Below, piece after piece: positions 5,280 through 12,694 of a stretch of 12,694 nucleotides of DNA. Numbering within the stretch: position 1 is the first letter of the stretch; each line of letters opens with the position of its first letter. Source of the stretch: Bacteroidales bacterium GP2 (GTDB taxonomy: Bacteria; Bacteroidota; Bacteroidia; Bacteroidales; Muribaculaceae); assembly GCA_001701115.1 (NCBI GenBank), contig DAAJ01000120.1, positions 1 through 12,694 on the forward strand, in the 5' to 3' direction. The notes beneath the pieces were generated by a model that had not been told where the DNA came from, ran no database searches, and saw only the letters and a program-made list of their open reading frames with translations. The position numbers and the translations under genes were made by a program.

Positions 5280-6746
5280 TTAGTAAACCATGTGCCCTCG
5301 CCTTGCTGCGTCTATGCGGATTAATATGAACAGGAGGATAGTGAAGCTCCAAAGGCTCGAACCTCCATAGCTGAAGAATGGAAGAGGAATGCCTATTACG
5401 GGACATAGCCCGATCACCATGCCGATATTTACCCCGAGATGGAAAATCAGATATGAGGCGACGCAATAAGCATAAACCCTGCCGAATGTGGTCGGCTGGC
5501 GCTCGGCTATGTGGATTATCCTTAGGATAAGAATCATGAATGCAACAAGCACCGCCGCGGAGCCGGCAAAACCTTCCTCTTCGCCAATTGTGCAGAAGAT
5601 GAAGTCGGTGTGCTGCTCCGGCACGTATTTCAGTTTGGTCTGGGTGCCGTTAAGGAATCCTTTGCCAGTCATTCCTCCCGAGCCGATAGCAATTTTTGAC
5701 TGGTTCACGTTGTAACCGGCATTAAGCAAATCCTCTTCAAGCCCAAGTGTCACTTTGATTCGTTGCTGCTGGTGAGGCTGGAGCACCGAAGTGAACGCAT
5801 AGTTTACAGAGAAAAGGAATACAACTGCAATAGCGACCGCTCCGACAGTTATAAGCACTTTTTTAGTTTCTCCTTTAAGCACAAGGATAATGCCATATAT
5901 GCACGCGGCTGAAATAACTGTAAGGAAGAAGGGGAGTCCGGGAATAGGGAAACCTAAAAGGTCACAGGCGTATGCCACCAGACCGGTACCGGCAAACCAC
6001 AGGAAGAGGTTTTTTGCAGCTGTATATTGCTTGCAGTAAAACACCATCATAAGCTCCATCATAATCATGATGATGACGAACACAAGAGCCTCGCCGAGGC
6101 TTATTCCCATGAATGGTATGTCCGCATATTTCACAGCAAGCACAAAAAAGAGCACGGCGCAAAAAGCAGCAAGGAGCACAAGCCCGCTCATGCCCTCGCG
6201 GTACAGGACAAAAAACAGAGCAAGGTAGGCGAGTGCCGACCCGGTTTCCTTCTGTGCGAGAATAAGAATAATAGGAATGAAGATAATGAGGAGCGCGCGG
6301 AAATAGTTAGCCGGTTTTTCATTCAGCTTGAAATCATAGGTGCTGAAAAGCTTGGCAAGCGCAAGCGCCGTGGCGAATTTGCCGAATTCCGCGCTCTGGA
6401 AGCTTACGGGTCCAAGCACAATCCATGACCGCGACCCTTGTATGTCCGGCGCAACAAATATCGTGACGACCATCAGCAAAACCACGAATATGTACACCGG
6501 ATAGGCATAGGTTTCGTACATACGCGCATCTATGAGCAGAATCATCAACGCGAGGGCAAGTGCACATCCAATCCAGCGCACCTGCTTGCCCGAAAATTCA
6601 TTGAAGTCGAAAATGCTTGCGTTGTCAAAGTCATAGCTTGCCGCATAGACGCTGAAAACTCCGGCGACTATGAGAACAAGGTATATGGCGACAGTGAACC
6701 AGTCGACATAACGGAAATATGACTGGTTAATGTTTTTTGACTCCAC
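5280..6746 (-). CDS. rodA: RodA, SEDS peptidoglycan glycosyltransferase
   Basis: RodA polymerises lipid II into glycan strands during side-wall growth, working with PBP2 (MrdA) in the inner membrane. SEDS hallmarks are visible: PEQHTDFIF with the putative catalytic Asp381, GEEEGFAG just after it, IGSGGMTGKGF in the large periplasmic loop, and GIPLPFFSYGGSS (~452-464) near the C-terminus. At 488 residues it is about 110 longer than E. coli RodA. The extra length lies around residues 215-320 and contains additional hydrophobic segments; similar lengths are, as I recall, usual in Bacteroidetes. The start is a GTG at 6746, which overlaps the end of mrdA by 20 nt. No in-frame ATG occurs until the second membrane segment, so GTG is the best choice. 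It is the last gene of the cell-elongation cluster. Confidence 0.93.
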   Translation of the reverse strand: MESKNINQSYFRYVDWFTVAIYLVLIVAGVFSVYAASYDFDNASIFDFNEFSGKQVRWIGCALALALMILLIDARMYETYAYPVYIFVVLLMVVTIFVAPDIQGSRSWIVLGPVSFQSAEFGKFATALALAKLFSTYDFKLNEKPANYFRALLIIFIPIILILAQKETGSALAYLALFFVLYREGMSGLVLLAAFCAVLFFVLAVKYADIPFMGISLGEALVFVIIMIMMELMMVFYCKQYTAAKNLFLWFAGTGLVAYACDLLGFPIPGLPFFLTVISAACIYGIILVLKGETKKVLITVGAVAIAVVFLFSVNYAFTSVLQPHQQQRIKVTLGLEEDLLNAGYNVNQSKIAIGSGGMTGKGFLNGTQTKLKYVPEQHTDFIFCTIGEEEGFAGSAAVLVAFMILILRIIHIAERQPTTFGRVYAYCVASYLIFHLGVNIGMVIGLCPVIGIPLPFFSYGGSSLWSFTILLFILIRIDAARRGHMVY

Positions 6747-8589
6747 TGTATATTATTGTATTTGATTCCAACATCCTTTGTTCAAGATATTTCCTTTCGT
6801 CAGAAATATGCCCTTTCAGGTATTTTTCCATAACAAGGCTGCCGATAGGCACACCGAATGTGGCGCCGAATCCTGCATTTTCAACATAAGCGCAGACTGC
6901 AATCTTCGGGTTGTTGTAAGGAGCGAAGCCAATGAAAGCGGAGTGGTCCTTGCCATGGGGGTTCTGCGCCGTTCCGGTTTTGCCCGCAACTTCGATGTCT
7001 GGCAAATTCGCAAGACGGCATGTGCCTCCCAAAACAGCCATTCTCATTCCCTCCGCAACATCATTGAAGTAATTCTGATTGATAGTAGGGAATCTCTTGT
7101 CTGTAAGATTTGAGGGGAGGACCGTGTCTTCAATTTCTTTTACAACGTGGGGTGTAATGAACCATCCGCGGTTTGCAATAGTTGCGCATAAGTTCGCTAT
7201 CTGCAACGGTGTGGCTAAAACCTCACCCTGCCCGATTGACACTGAAATGATGGTATTGCCATTCCACCGGTTTTCGCCATACCGCTTGTTATAGTACTGT
7301 GCATTAGGTATAAATCCACGGCTTTCACTTGGCAGGTCAACTCCAAGGCGGTAGCCGTAGCCAAGTGACACGAGATGGTTTTTCCAGACTTCAAACGCTT
7401 CCGCAGTGCTGCCGTATTTTGATTTACGGTCCATCATGTTTTTGAAGCCCCAACAGAAAAACGCATTGCAGGATGTTTGCAAAGCGGGTTTCAATGGAAT
7501 GGGTGAACCATGCCCGTGGCAGCCAACTTTCAGACCGCCATTGATATATCCATGATAGCACGGATACATGGTTGAAAGGTTAATGATTCCTTCCTGCAGG
7601 AGGATCAGTCCTTGCCCCGGCTTGAAAGTTGAGCCGGGAGGGTATGCCGCCATGAGTGCCCGGTCGAAAAGAGGTTTGTACTTGTCATTTACAAGTTCTT
7701 TGTAGTTTGCCCCCCTTTTCCTTCCTACAAGCAGCGAAGGGTCATAGGTAGGTGACGAAACCATAGCAAGTATTTCACCTGTCTGTGGCTCAATTGCGAC
7801 TACAGCCCCGATTTTATTGACCATCAGTGACTCGGCGTACTGCTGCAGGTCAATGTCAATGGCGAGTTTCAGGTTTCTGCCGGAAATGGCGTTGCGGTCA
7901 TGCGCTCCGTTTTCGTATCGCCCTTGAATCTGTCCCTTTGCATCGCGGATAAGAATCTCAACTCCTTTTTCTCCCCTTAGGTAGGTCTCGTAACTCTTTT
8001 CCACCCCAAGGTCACCGGTATAGTCGCCCGGTGAGTAATATGAGTCGCGGTCAATGTCTGCCTGCGAAACTTCCCTGATGTTTCCGAGGATATTTGCAGC
8101 GGTATTGTAGCCATATTCACGGAGTATTCTTTTCTGGATGAAGAATCCGGGATAGCGGTACATTTTCTCCTGGAGTTTGCCGTAATCTTCCGCCGACAAG
8201 TGAGTCATGAATGTTTGCGGAGAGTAAGCCGAATAGCCGGGGTTCAGGCGCCGGTTCTTCATATCCGCAATCCTTTTTTTGAATTGCTCTGGAGTAATCG
8301 AGAGCGTGCGGCAAAAATCAAGGGTGTCAAAAGACTGCACATCCTTCGGAATCATCATTATGTCGTATGCCGGCTGGTTGTACACCACAACTTTGCCATT
8401 ACGGTCATAAATGATTCCTCGTGAGGGATATATCGCTTTTTTGAGGAATGCGTTTGAATCGGCGTATGCCTTGTATTTTGAATCAGCAACCTGAAGATTG
8501 AACAGGCGAATCAAATAGATACATACAATGATTACTATCAATCCCCCTACAACATATTTTCGTTTTTCGAGATTATAGTCTTTTCTCAT
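6727..8589 (-). CDS. mrdA: Penicillin-binding protein 2 (MrdA), elongation-specific transpeptidase
   Basis: This class B PBP cross-links peptidoglycan during cell elongation and pairs with RodA. With the start at 8589 it has 620 residues: a short cytoplasmic tail (MRKDYNLEKRK), one membrane anchor (~15-29), a pedestal domain opening with YPSRGIIYDRNG (~54-65), and a transpeptidase domain with STFK (nucleophile Ser320), SCN (373-375) and KTGTAQ (537-542). A longer frame runs up to 8628, but the ATG at 8589 gives the normal positively charged tail; the upstream residues would lie deep inside mreD. It overlaps mreD by 17 nt and rodA by 20 nt, consistent with coupled translation. Before SxN lies a Cys/His cluster (C344, C357, H358, H360, then C374) in the region where a zinc site has been described in some proteobacterial PBP2 enzymes. 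Confidence 0.95.
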   Translation of the reverse strand: MRKDYNLEKRKYVVGGLIVIIVCIYLIRLFNLQVADSKYKAYADSNAFLKKAIYPSRGIIYDRNGKVVVYNQPAYDIMMIPKDVQSFDTLDFCRTLSITPEQFKKRIADMKNRRLNPGYSAYSPQTFMTHLSAEDYGKLQEKMYRYPGFFIQKRILREYGYNTAANILGNIREVSQADIDRDSYYSPGDYTGDLGVEKSYETYLRGEKGVEILIRDAKGQIQGRYENGAHDRNAISGRNLKLAIDIDLQQYAESLMVNKIGAVVAIEPQTGEILAMVSSPTYDPSLLVGRKRGANYKELVNDKYKPLFDRALMAAYPPGSTFKPGQGLILLQEGIINLSTMYPCYHGYINGGLKVGCHGHGSPIPLKPALQTSCNAFFCWGFKNMMDRKSKYGSTAEAFEVWKNHLVSLGYGYRLGVDLPSESRGFIPNAQYYNKRYGENRWNGNTIISVSIGQGEVLATPLQIANLCATIANRGWFITPHVVKEIEDTVLPSNLTDKRFPTINQNYFNDVAEGMRMAVLGGTCRLANLPDIEVAGKTGTAQNPHGKDHSAFIGFAPYNNPKIAVCAYVENAGFGATFGVPIGSLVMEKYLKGHISDERKYLEQRMLESNTIIYSGVKKH

Positions 8590-9094
8590 TGCTTCGTGAA
8601 ACAATTGTGTCAATAGCAAGAACCACAAGCCATGTCAGAACGGTGCTTCCGGCAATGCGTAGACCAAGCCTGACGGGAGAGAAGAGGGAGAAGGCTTCAA
8701 TTAGGTAGATGCAGATGCAGTAGACAAGCGACATTGTAAGCGCATATTTTACAAATACCGCAGTGCCTATGCTTACCATAGAGGGGCAAGGGTCTGTCAG
8801 TTCCTCTTCCCTGGGGAGATAGAGTTTAAGCACCGGCTTTCTCAGCGCAGCAAGAATAGTGCAACTCAACGCGCACATTCCCTGAGTGTCGGAAAACACA
8901 TCAATAACCAATCCTAAAAAGAAGCCGATGGTCAGCACCCAGTTTTGGTTCAGGTCGAGCGGCAGATGAAGAATGAGATATATGTAGGCAAAAGCCATTG
9001 CAATTCCAAACAGGCAAAAGTGATTCAACCCCACTACCTGAAGCATGATGAGGACGAGCGCGAGAACTATGAATTTCAGAGTGGTTTTGCTCAT
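8573..9094 (-). CDS. mreD: MreD, rod-shape-determining membrane protein
   Basis: This 173-residue integral membrane protein has about five hydrophobic segments (starting KFIVLALVLIMLQVVGL) and almost no soluble part, the usual MreD profile and length. MreD bridges MreC and the PBP2-RodA pair within the elongasome. Sequence conservation in MreD is low, so the call leans on position between mreC and mrdA together with size and topology. The segment FFLGLVIDVFSDTQGM (~58-73) matches the family's GLxxDxxS-like loop. The ATG at 9094 lies 6 nt after the mreC stop and the 3' end overlaps mrdA by 17 nt. Confidence 0.9.
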   Translation of the reverse strand: MSKTTLKFIVLALVLIMLQVVGLNHFCLFGIAMAFAYIYLILHLPLDLNQNWVLTIGFFLGLVIDVFSDTQGMCALSCTILAALRKPVLKLYLPREEELTDPCPSMVSIGTAVFVKYALTMSLVYCICIYLIEAFSLFSPVRLGLRIAGSTVLTWLVVLAIDTIVSRSNEKRL

Positions 9095-9100
9095 GCGTGA

Positions 9101-9958
9101 TTAAAACTTTTTTGCCGGTTCTAAAGTGGATTGTTCGAGCTGGGTGATTTCATCTTTCATCGCATCGCTGATTACGCGCACGGTGGAAAGGGTGGGGAAG
9201 TCGGTGAAGAGTTTGACCTTGAGTGTGTAGAAATTCTCGTCATGGTCCCTCATGCCTTTTATTACGGTTCCTACAGGCACTCCTTCAGGAAACACTGTGG
9301 AGTAGCCGCTTGTAACAATTGTGTCACCTTCATGAAATTCCGCATGGCGGGGAAGTTCTTCAAGGATAGCGGTTGTGTAATCGCCCCCTTCCCAAACAAG
9401 CGAACCCACATGGTTCTGCCCTTTGACTTTGCATGAAAGGCGTAGGTTGGGATTGAGCAGCGAAATGACTCTTGCAGAGTGAGGAGCCGTGAGGTTTACA
9501 ATTCCTACCACTCCATTCTGGTCCACGACTCCCATTTCAGGTTTGACCCCGTCGAGTTCCCCTTTATTGAGAGTGATGTAATTGTGCGACTTATTAACGG
9601 TGTTGTTAATGACATGGGCAATCACATAGGAATATCTCGCAATAGATGAATCGACAGGCACTGAGTCGGCATATTCTTTTTCTTTGTAAGCCGCTAAGGT
9701 CTGGCGCAAGTTCAACACTTCCAATTCGAGGTCGGCATTCCTTCTCTGCAAATCCTCATTAATCTCATGGAGATTGAAATATGCCGTCACTGACGCCGAT
9801 GCTGAATAGACTCCTGCGGAAACAGTGTTTGCCGATGTGAGGTAGACGTGGTGCTGGTAAGGATTGTTCCGGAATAAAAGCACGCAAGAAGCAACTACGT
9901 AGATAATAAAGAGTATCCACGCGCTATAACGGAAAAAAAAGTTGATTAGGTTTCTCAT
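9101..9958 (-). CDS. mreC: MreC, rod-shape-determining periplasmic scaffold
   Basis: This 285-residue single-pass protein has a short cytoplasmic start, a membrane anchor (~11-30), a periplasmic coiled coil (~63-97, INEDLQRRNADLELEVLNLRQ) and a C-terminal double beta-barrel domain. The last carries family-typical pieces: ITLNKGELDGVKPEMGVVDQNGVVGIV (~128-154) and EGDTIVTSGYSTVFPEGVPVGTV (~211-233). MreC polymerises outside the membrane and activates PBP2-RodA. The ATG at 9958 gives the expected anchor position. It is separated from mreB by 71 nt containing a strong hairpin, the largest gap within the mre-mrd-rodA cluster, and from mreD by 6 nt. Confidence 0.95.
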   Translation of the reverse strand: MRNLINFFFRYSAWILFIIYVVASCVLLFRNNPYQHHVYLTSANTVSAGVYSASASVTAYFNLHEINEDLQRRNADLELEVLNLRQTLAAYKEKEYADSVPVDSSIARYSYVIAHVINNTVNKSHNYITLNKGELDGVKPEMGVVDQNGVVGIVNLTAPHSARVISLLNPNLRLSCKVKGQNHVGSLVWEGGDYTTAILEELPRHAEFHEGDTIVTSGYSTVFPEGVPVGTVIKGMRDHDENFYTLKVKLFTDFPTLSTVRVISDAMKDEITQLEQSTLEPAKKF

Positions 9959-9977
9959 CTATTTCCAACGTTACAGA

Positions 9978-10000
9978 CCCTCCGGCAGAATGCCGGAAGG
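9978..10000 (-). other. Intercistronic hairpin between mreB and mreC
   Basis: Arms TGCCGGAAGG (9991-10000) and CCCTCCGGCA (9978-9987) form a 10-bp stem with one G-U wobble and a 3-nt loop. On the minus strand it is followed by TCTGTAACG, with no T tract, so it is not a classic terminator for mreB. It could be a partial attenuator, a 3' stabiliser of the mreB message or a processing site. On the plus strand it is followed by TTTATATTG, but no plus-strand gene ends here. Confidence 0.6.
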
Positions 10001-10029
10001 TTTATATTGCTTCCCGGTGATACTGATGT

Positions 10030-11049
10030 TTACCGGATAAGGAATGAGAATTTCTCTATATTTCTCAGTGCTACTCCTGTACCTTTAGCAACAGCAAGGA
10101 GGGGATCTTCTGCAATGTGGAACTGGATGCCGATTTTGTCAGTGAGACGCTTGTCAAGTCCTCTGAGCTGTGCGCCGCCACCAGCAAGATAGATGCCGTT
10201 TTTAACAATGTCGGCGTAGAGTTCAGGAGGTGTCTGTTCAAGTGCGGACAGCACAGCCGCCTCTATCTTTGAAATAGATTTTTCAATGCAGTGCGAAATT
10301 TCCTGATATGACACAGGCACTTCCATAGGCAATGCAGTCATCTGGTTAGGACCATGAACAATATAGTCATCAACAGGATTTTCGAGTTCGGTGAGCGCAG
10401 AACCGACATTCATCTTGATAAGTTCAGCAGTGCGTTCTCCAACTTTCACATTGTGCACACGGCGCATGTGGTCCTGGATGTCATTGGTGAGGTCGTCGCC
10501 AGCAATCTTGATGCTCTTGTTGCTGACGATTCCGCCAAGGGAGATGACGGCAATTTCAGTTGTGCCGCCGCCTATGTCCACAATCATGTTGCCTTCAGGC
10601 GCAAGCACATCAAGACCAATACCGAGTGCAGCAGCCATAGGCTCAAAAATCATATATACGTCCCTGCCACCGGCATGCTCGGAGGAGTCACGGACAGCCC
10701 TGATTTCAACTTCTGATGCGCCAGATGGTATGCCGACAACCATGCGCATGGAGGGGCTGAACCATCTGCTCTTGGAGCTTGCTTTCTCAACGAAGCCACG
10801 AATCATCATCTCCGCAGCTTTAAAGTCGGCAATCACGCCAGTGCGGAGCGGACGGATGGTGCGGATGCCTTCAGGCTCCTTGCCCTGCATGAGTTGTGCT
10901 TCCTTGCCGACAGCAATGAGCTTGTCGGTGCGTTTCTCAATCGCAACGATTGAGGGCTCGTCAATGACAATCTTGTCATTGTGGATTATAATGGTATTGG
11001 CCGTGCCGAGATCAATCGCAATCTCCTTGGTCAATGAAAAAATGCCCAT
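10030..11049 (-). CDS. mreB: MreB, actin-like cell-shape protein
   Basis: MreB forms ATP-dependent filaments under the inner membrane that steer the elongasome. The 339-residue length is normal. Actin-fold nucleotide motifs are clear: phosphate-1 DLGTANT (13-19), the VVGIPSG connecting segment (~104-110), phosphate-2 DIGGGTTE (148-155), and the adenosine loop LAGGGAQLRGL (~289-299). The N-terminus MGIFSLTKEI is short and could supply a membrane-touching segment. The ATG at 11049 lies 33 nt after the purH stop. No sigma-ABfr promoter is visible in that gap, so it is probably transcribed with purH or from a promoter inside purH. A hairpin 30 nt after its stop may set its expression apart from mreC. 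Confidence 0.97.
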   Translation of the reverse strand: MGIFSLTKEIAIDLGTANTIIIHNDKIVIDEPSIVAIEKRTDKLIAVGKEAQLMQGKEPEGIRTIRPLRTGVIADFKAAEMMIRGFVEKASSKSRWFSPSMRMVVGIPSGASEVEIRAVRDSSEHAGGRDVYMIFEPMAAALGIGLDVLAPEGNMIVDIGGGTTEIAVISLGGIVSNKSIKIAGDDLTNDIQDHMRRVHNVKVGERTAELIKMNVGSALTELENPVDDYIVHGPNQMTALPMEVPVSYQEISHCIEKSISKIEAAVLSALEQTPPELYADIVKNGIYLAGGGAQLRGLDKRLTDKIGIQFHIAEDPLLAVAKGTGVALRNIEKFSFLIR

Positions 11050-11082
11050 ATTCGTTATATATAATAAGGTGTAGTGTTAGTA

Positions 11083-12615
11083 TCAATGTTTGAAGTGGCG
11101 GATGCCGGTAATAACCATAGCTATGCCGTTTTTGTTGCAGTAGTCGATAGTTTCCTGGTCCCTGATAGATCCACCGGGCTGGATAACTGCATCAATGCCT
11201 GCATTGTGGGCAATCTCAACACAATCGGCAAATGGGAAGAATGCGTCCGATGCCATAACAGCTCCATTGAGGTCGAAGTTGAATGACTGAGCCTTTGCGA
11301 TGCTCTGTCGAAGGGCATCAACGCGTGATGTCTGACCGATGCCGCTTGCAAGAAGCTGATTGTTTTTAGCAAGCACAATTGCATTGCTCTTGCTGTGCTT
11401 TACAATCTTATTGGCAAAGAGGAGGTCGGCAACCTGTTCGGGTGTTACAGCCTTCTCTGTTGCCTGCTTGAGGTCGTCTACGGTTTCAACAGCGAGGTCG
11501 CGCTCCTGCACAAGTGCACCGTTGAGGATAGAGCGGAACTGGCGGGTTGTGGTGAGTTTGCCACGCTGAATGAGAATGATTCTGTTCTTTTTGTGGCGAA
11601 GTATTTCGAGCGCTTCGTCTGAGTATGCCGGAGCAATAATCACCTCAAAGAAAATCTTGTCGATTTCAGCCGCGGTTTCAGCATCAACAGCGGTGTTGGT
11701 GATAAGGACTCCGCCAAAAGCGCTCACGGGGTCTCCGGCAAGCGCGTCTTTCCAAGCCTCAATGAGGGTGGGGCGCACAGCAAGACCGCAGGCGTTGTTG
11801 TGCTTGAGCACGGCAAATGCGGGGGTGTCATCGCCAAATTCAGCCATCAGTGACACTGCGGCATCAATATCAAGGAGGTTATTGTATGAAATCTCTTTGC
11901 CATGCACCTGCTCAAACATTTCATCAAATTTGCCGAAGAAAAATCCTTTTTGATGAGGGTTTTCGCCGTAACGCATAGCCTTGCTGCCGTCAATTGCGAT
12001 TCGGAGATATTCCGGGGTGGAGTTTTCAGCGAAATAATTGTAGATTGCGCTGTCGTAGCCGGAAGAAACAGCAAATGCTTCACCTGCAAAGAAACGGCGT
12101 TCCGCAAGGGTGCTCTGCGCGCCATTGCGACCAATCATTTCTGCAAGGGGACGGTACTGTGCCTTTGAAGCAACGATAACAACATCATTGAAGTTTTTGG
12201 CACCGGCACGAATCAAGGATATGCCGCCTATGTCGATTTTTTCAATGATATCTTCCTGAGAAGCGCCTGATGCAACTGTTTCCTCAAAAGGATAGAGGTC
12301 TACGATTACAAGGTCAATTTCAGGAATCTCATATTTTGCCATCTGGTCACGGTCGCCCTCATTCTCACGTCGTCCGAGGATGCCGCCGAAAATTTTGGGA
12401 TGAAGGGTCTTTACACGTCCGCCAAGGATTGAGGGATAAGATGTGAGATCCTCAACTGCCTGGCAAGGATAACCGAGTCCTTCGATAAACGATTTTGTGC
12501 CTCCAGTAGACAGAAATTTAACTCCCTGTTCATGAAGCATATATAGGATGTTGTCCAGTCCATCTTTATGATAAACTGAAACCAATGCTGTCTTGATTTT
12601 CTTTACGTCTGACAT
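11083..12615 (-). CDS. purH: PurH, bifunctional AICAR formyltransferase / IMP cyclohydrolase
   Basis: PurH performs the last two steps of de novo purine synthesis: AICAR plus 10-formyl-THF gives FAICAR, which is then cyclised to IMP. The N-terminal cyclohydrolase domain shows FLSTGGTKSF (~34-43) and GGRVKTLHPKIFGG (~65-78). The transformylase domain shows RYGENPHQ (~225-232), LKHNNACG with catalytic candidates Lys271 and His272, and SDAFFPFAD and the IQPGGSIRDQE segment near the C-terminus. I place the start at the ATG at 12615 (MSDVKKIKTALVSVYHKDG), giving 510 residues. An in-frame ATG at 12648 would add 11 unmatched residues and would lie upstream of the predicted transcription start. No purine riboswitch or long leader fits between the promoter and this start. 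The 33-nt gap to mreB suggests cotranscription. Confidence 0.97.
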   Translation of the reverse strand: MSDVKKIKTALVSVYHKDGLDNILYMLHEQGVKFLSTGGTKSFIEGLGYPCQAVEDLTSYPSILGGRVKTLHPKIFGGILGRRENEGDRDQMAKYEIPEIDLVIVDLYPFEETVASGASQEDIIEKIDIGGISLIRAGAKNFNDVVIVASKAQYRPLAEMIGRNGAQSTLAERRFFAGEAFAVSSGYDSAIYNYFAENSTPEYLRIAIDGSKAMRYGENPHQKGFFFGKFDEMFEQVHGKEISYNNLLDIDAAVSLMAEFGDDTPAFAVLKHNNACGLAVRPTLIEAWKDALAGDPVSAFGGVLITNTAVDAETAAEIDKIFFEVIIAPAYSDEALEILRHKKNRIILIQRGKLTTTRQFRSILNGALVQERDLAVETVDDLKQATEKAVTPEQVADLLFANKIVKHSKSNAIVLAKNNQLLASGIGQTSRVDALRQSIAKAQSFNFDLNGAVMASDAFFPFADCVEIAHNAGIDAVIQPGGSIRDQETIDYCNKNGIAMVITGIRHFKH

Positions 12616-12645
12616 ACTTATGATTTCTAAGGTGTATTTAGACTG

Positions 12646-12653
12646 CAAAATTA
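12646..12653 (-). promoter_or_regulatory. Sigma-ABfr -7 box upstream of purH
   Basis: Minus strand TAATTTTG matches TAnnTTTG, with a predicted start near 12639. No clear TTG lies at the usual 19-21 nt spacing upstream; the nearest T-rich candidate is at a non-ideal distance. The remaining bases to the right edge (12654-12694) are A/T-rich and hold no other feature I can support. Confidence 0.5.
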
Positions 12654-12694
12654 CTAAAAATCAATCAATCCCGCGTTAACAATTTATTATTTTA

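Noticed and set aside
8590..8628. Longer start for mrdA at 8628
   Set aside because: It adds 13 hydrophobic residues inside mreD and spoils the expected short basic tail before the membrane anchor; the ATG at 8589 fits better.
10391..11074. A 227-codon plus-strand open frame
   Set aside because: It lies wholly antisense to mreB, is rich in Ser/Pro/Met as expected of a shadow frame, and has no promoter or motif.
12616..12648. Longer start for purH at 12648
   Set aside because: The start would overlap the -7 promoter box and precede the predicted transcription start; the extra residues do not resemble PurH.
1..12694. CRISPR array, tRNA, rRNA, insertion sequence, toxin-antitoxin or anti-phage system
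   Set aside because: No regularly spaced repeats, no tRNA-like cloverleaf, no transposase and no defence-type domain could be found on either strand.

Overview
This 12.7 kb window looks like a chromosomal segment of a Bacteroidales bacterium, perhaps Muribaculaceae or a near relative (the family is a guess from protein character). Three things support this. Promoters match the Bacteroidetes sigma-ABfr consensus (TTG/TTTG, then 19-20 nt, then TAnnTTTG). Strong Shine-Dalgarno sequences are generally absent. The gene order purH-mreB-mreC-mreD-mrdA-rodA is, as I recall, usual for the group. Every gene I can support lies on the minus strand, so transcription runs from high to low coordinates.

From right to left: purH (11083-12615) has a sigma-ABfr -7 element just upstream and is followed 33 nt later by the cell-elongation cluster mreB, mreC, mreD, mrdA (PBP2) and rodA (11049 down to 5280). 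mreD/mrdA and mrdA/rodA overlap and mreC/mreD are 6 nt apart. The only sizeable gap, between mreB and mreC, holds a strong intercistronic hairpin. These proteins form the elongasome: an actin-like filament (MreB), scaffold proteins (MreC, MreD), a transpeptidase (PBP2) and a SEDS glycosyltransferase (RodA).

A separate two-gene unit follows (5222-3922). It encodes a LysE/RhtB-type exporter and a CBM9-like protein without a signal peptide, coupled by an ATGA overlap, with an excellent promoter and a textbook intrinsic terminator. Next come a monocistronic secreted protein of unknown function (3721-3059) with its own promoter and an upstream palindrome, then a small DUF4332 helix-hairpin-helix protein (2790-2383) that ends at a strong hairpin.

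The left end is the accessory part. It holds a free-standing NRPS-type adenylation enzyme (2257-818) with no carrier protein in view, then what I read as the C-terminal nuclease remnant of a phage or prophage terminase large subunit (761-126). A good promoter at 29-59 fires leftward out of the window.

I see no CRISPR array, tRNA, rRNA, intact insertion sequence or complete novel system. The best leads are the orphan terminase fragment beside the lone adenylation enzyme, the mreB-mreC hairpin, the palindrome upstream of the secreted protein, and a Cys/His cluster in PBP2.
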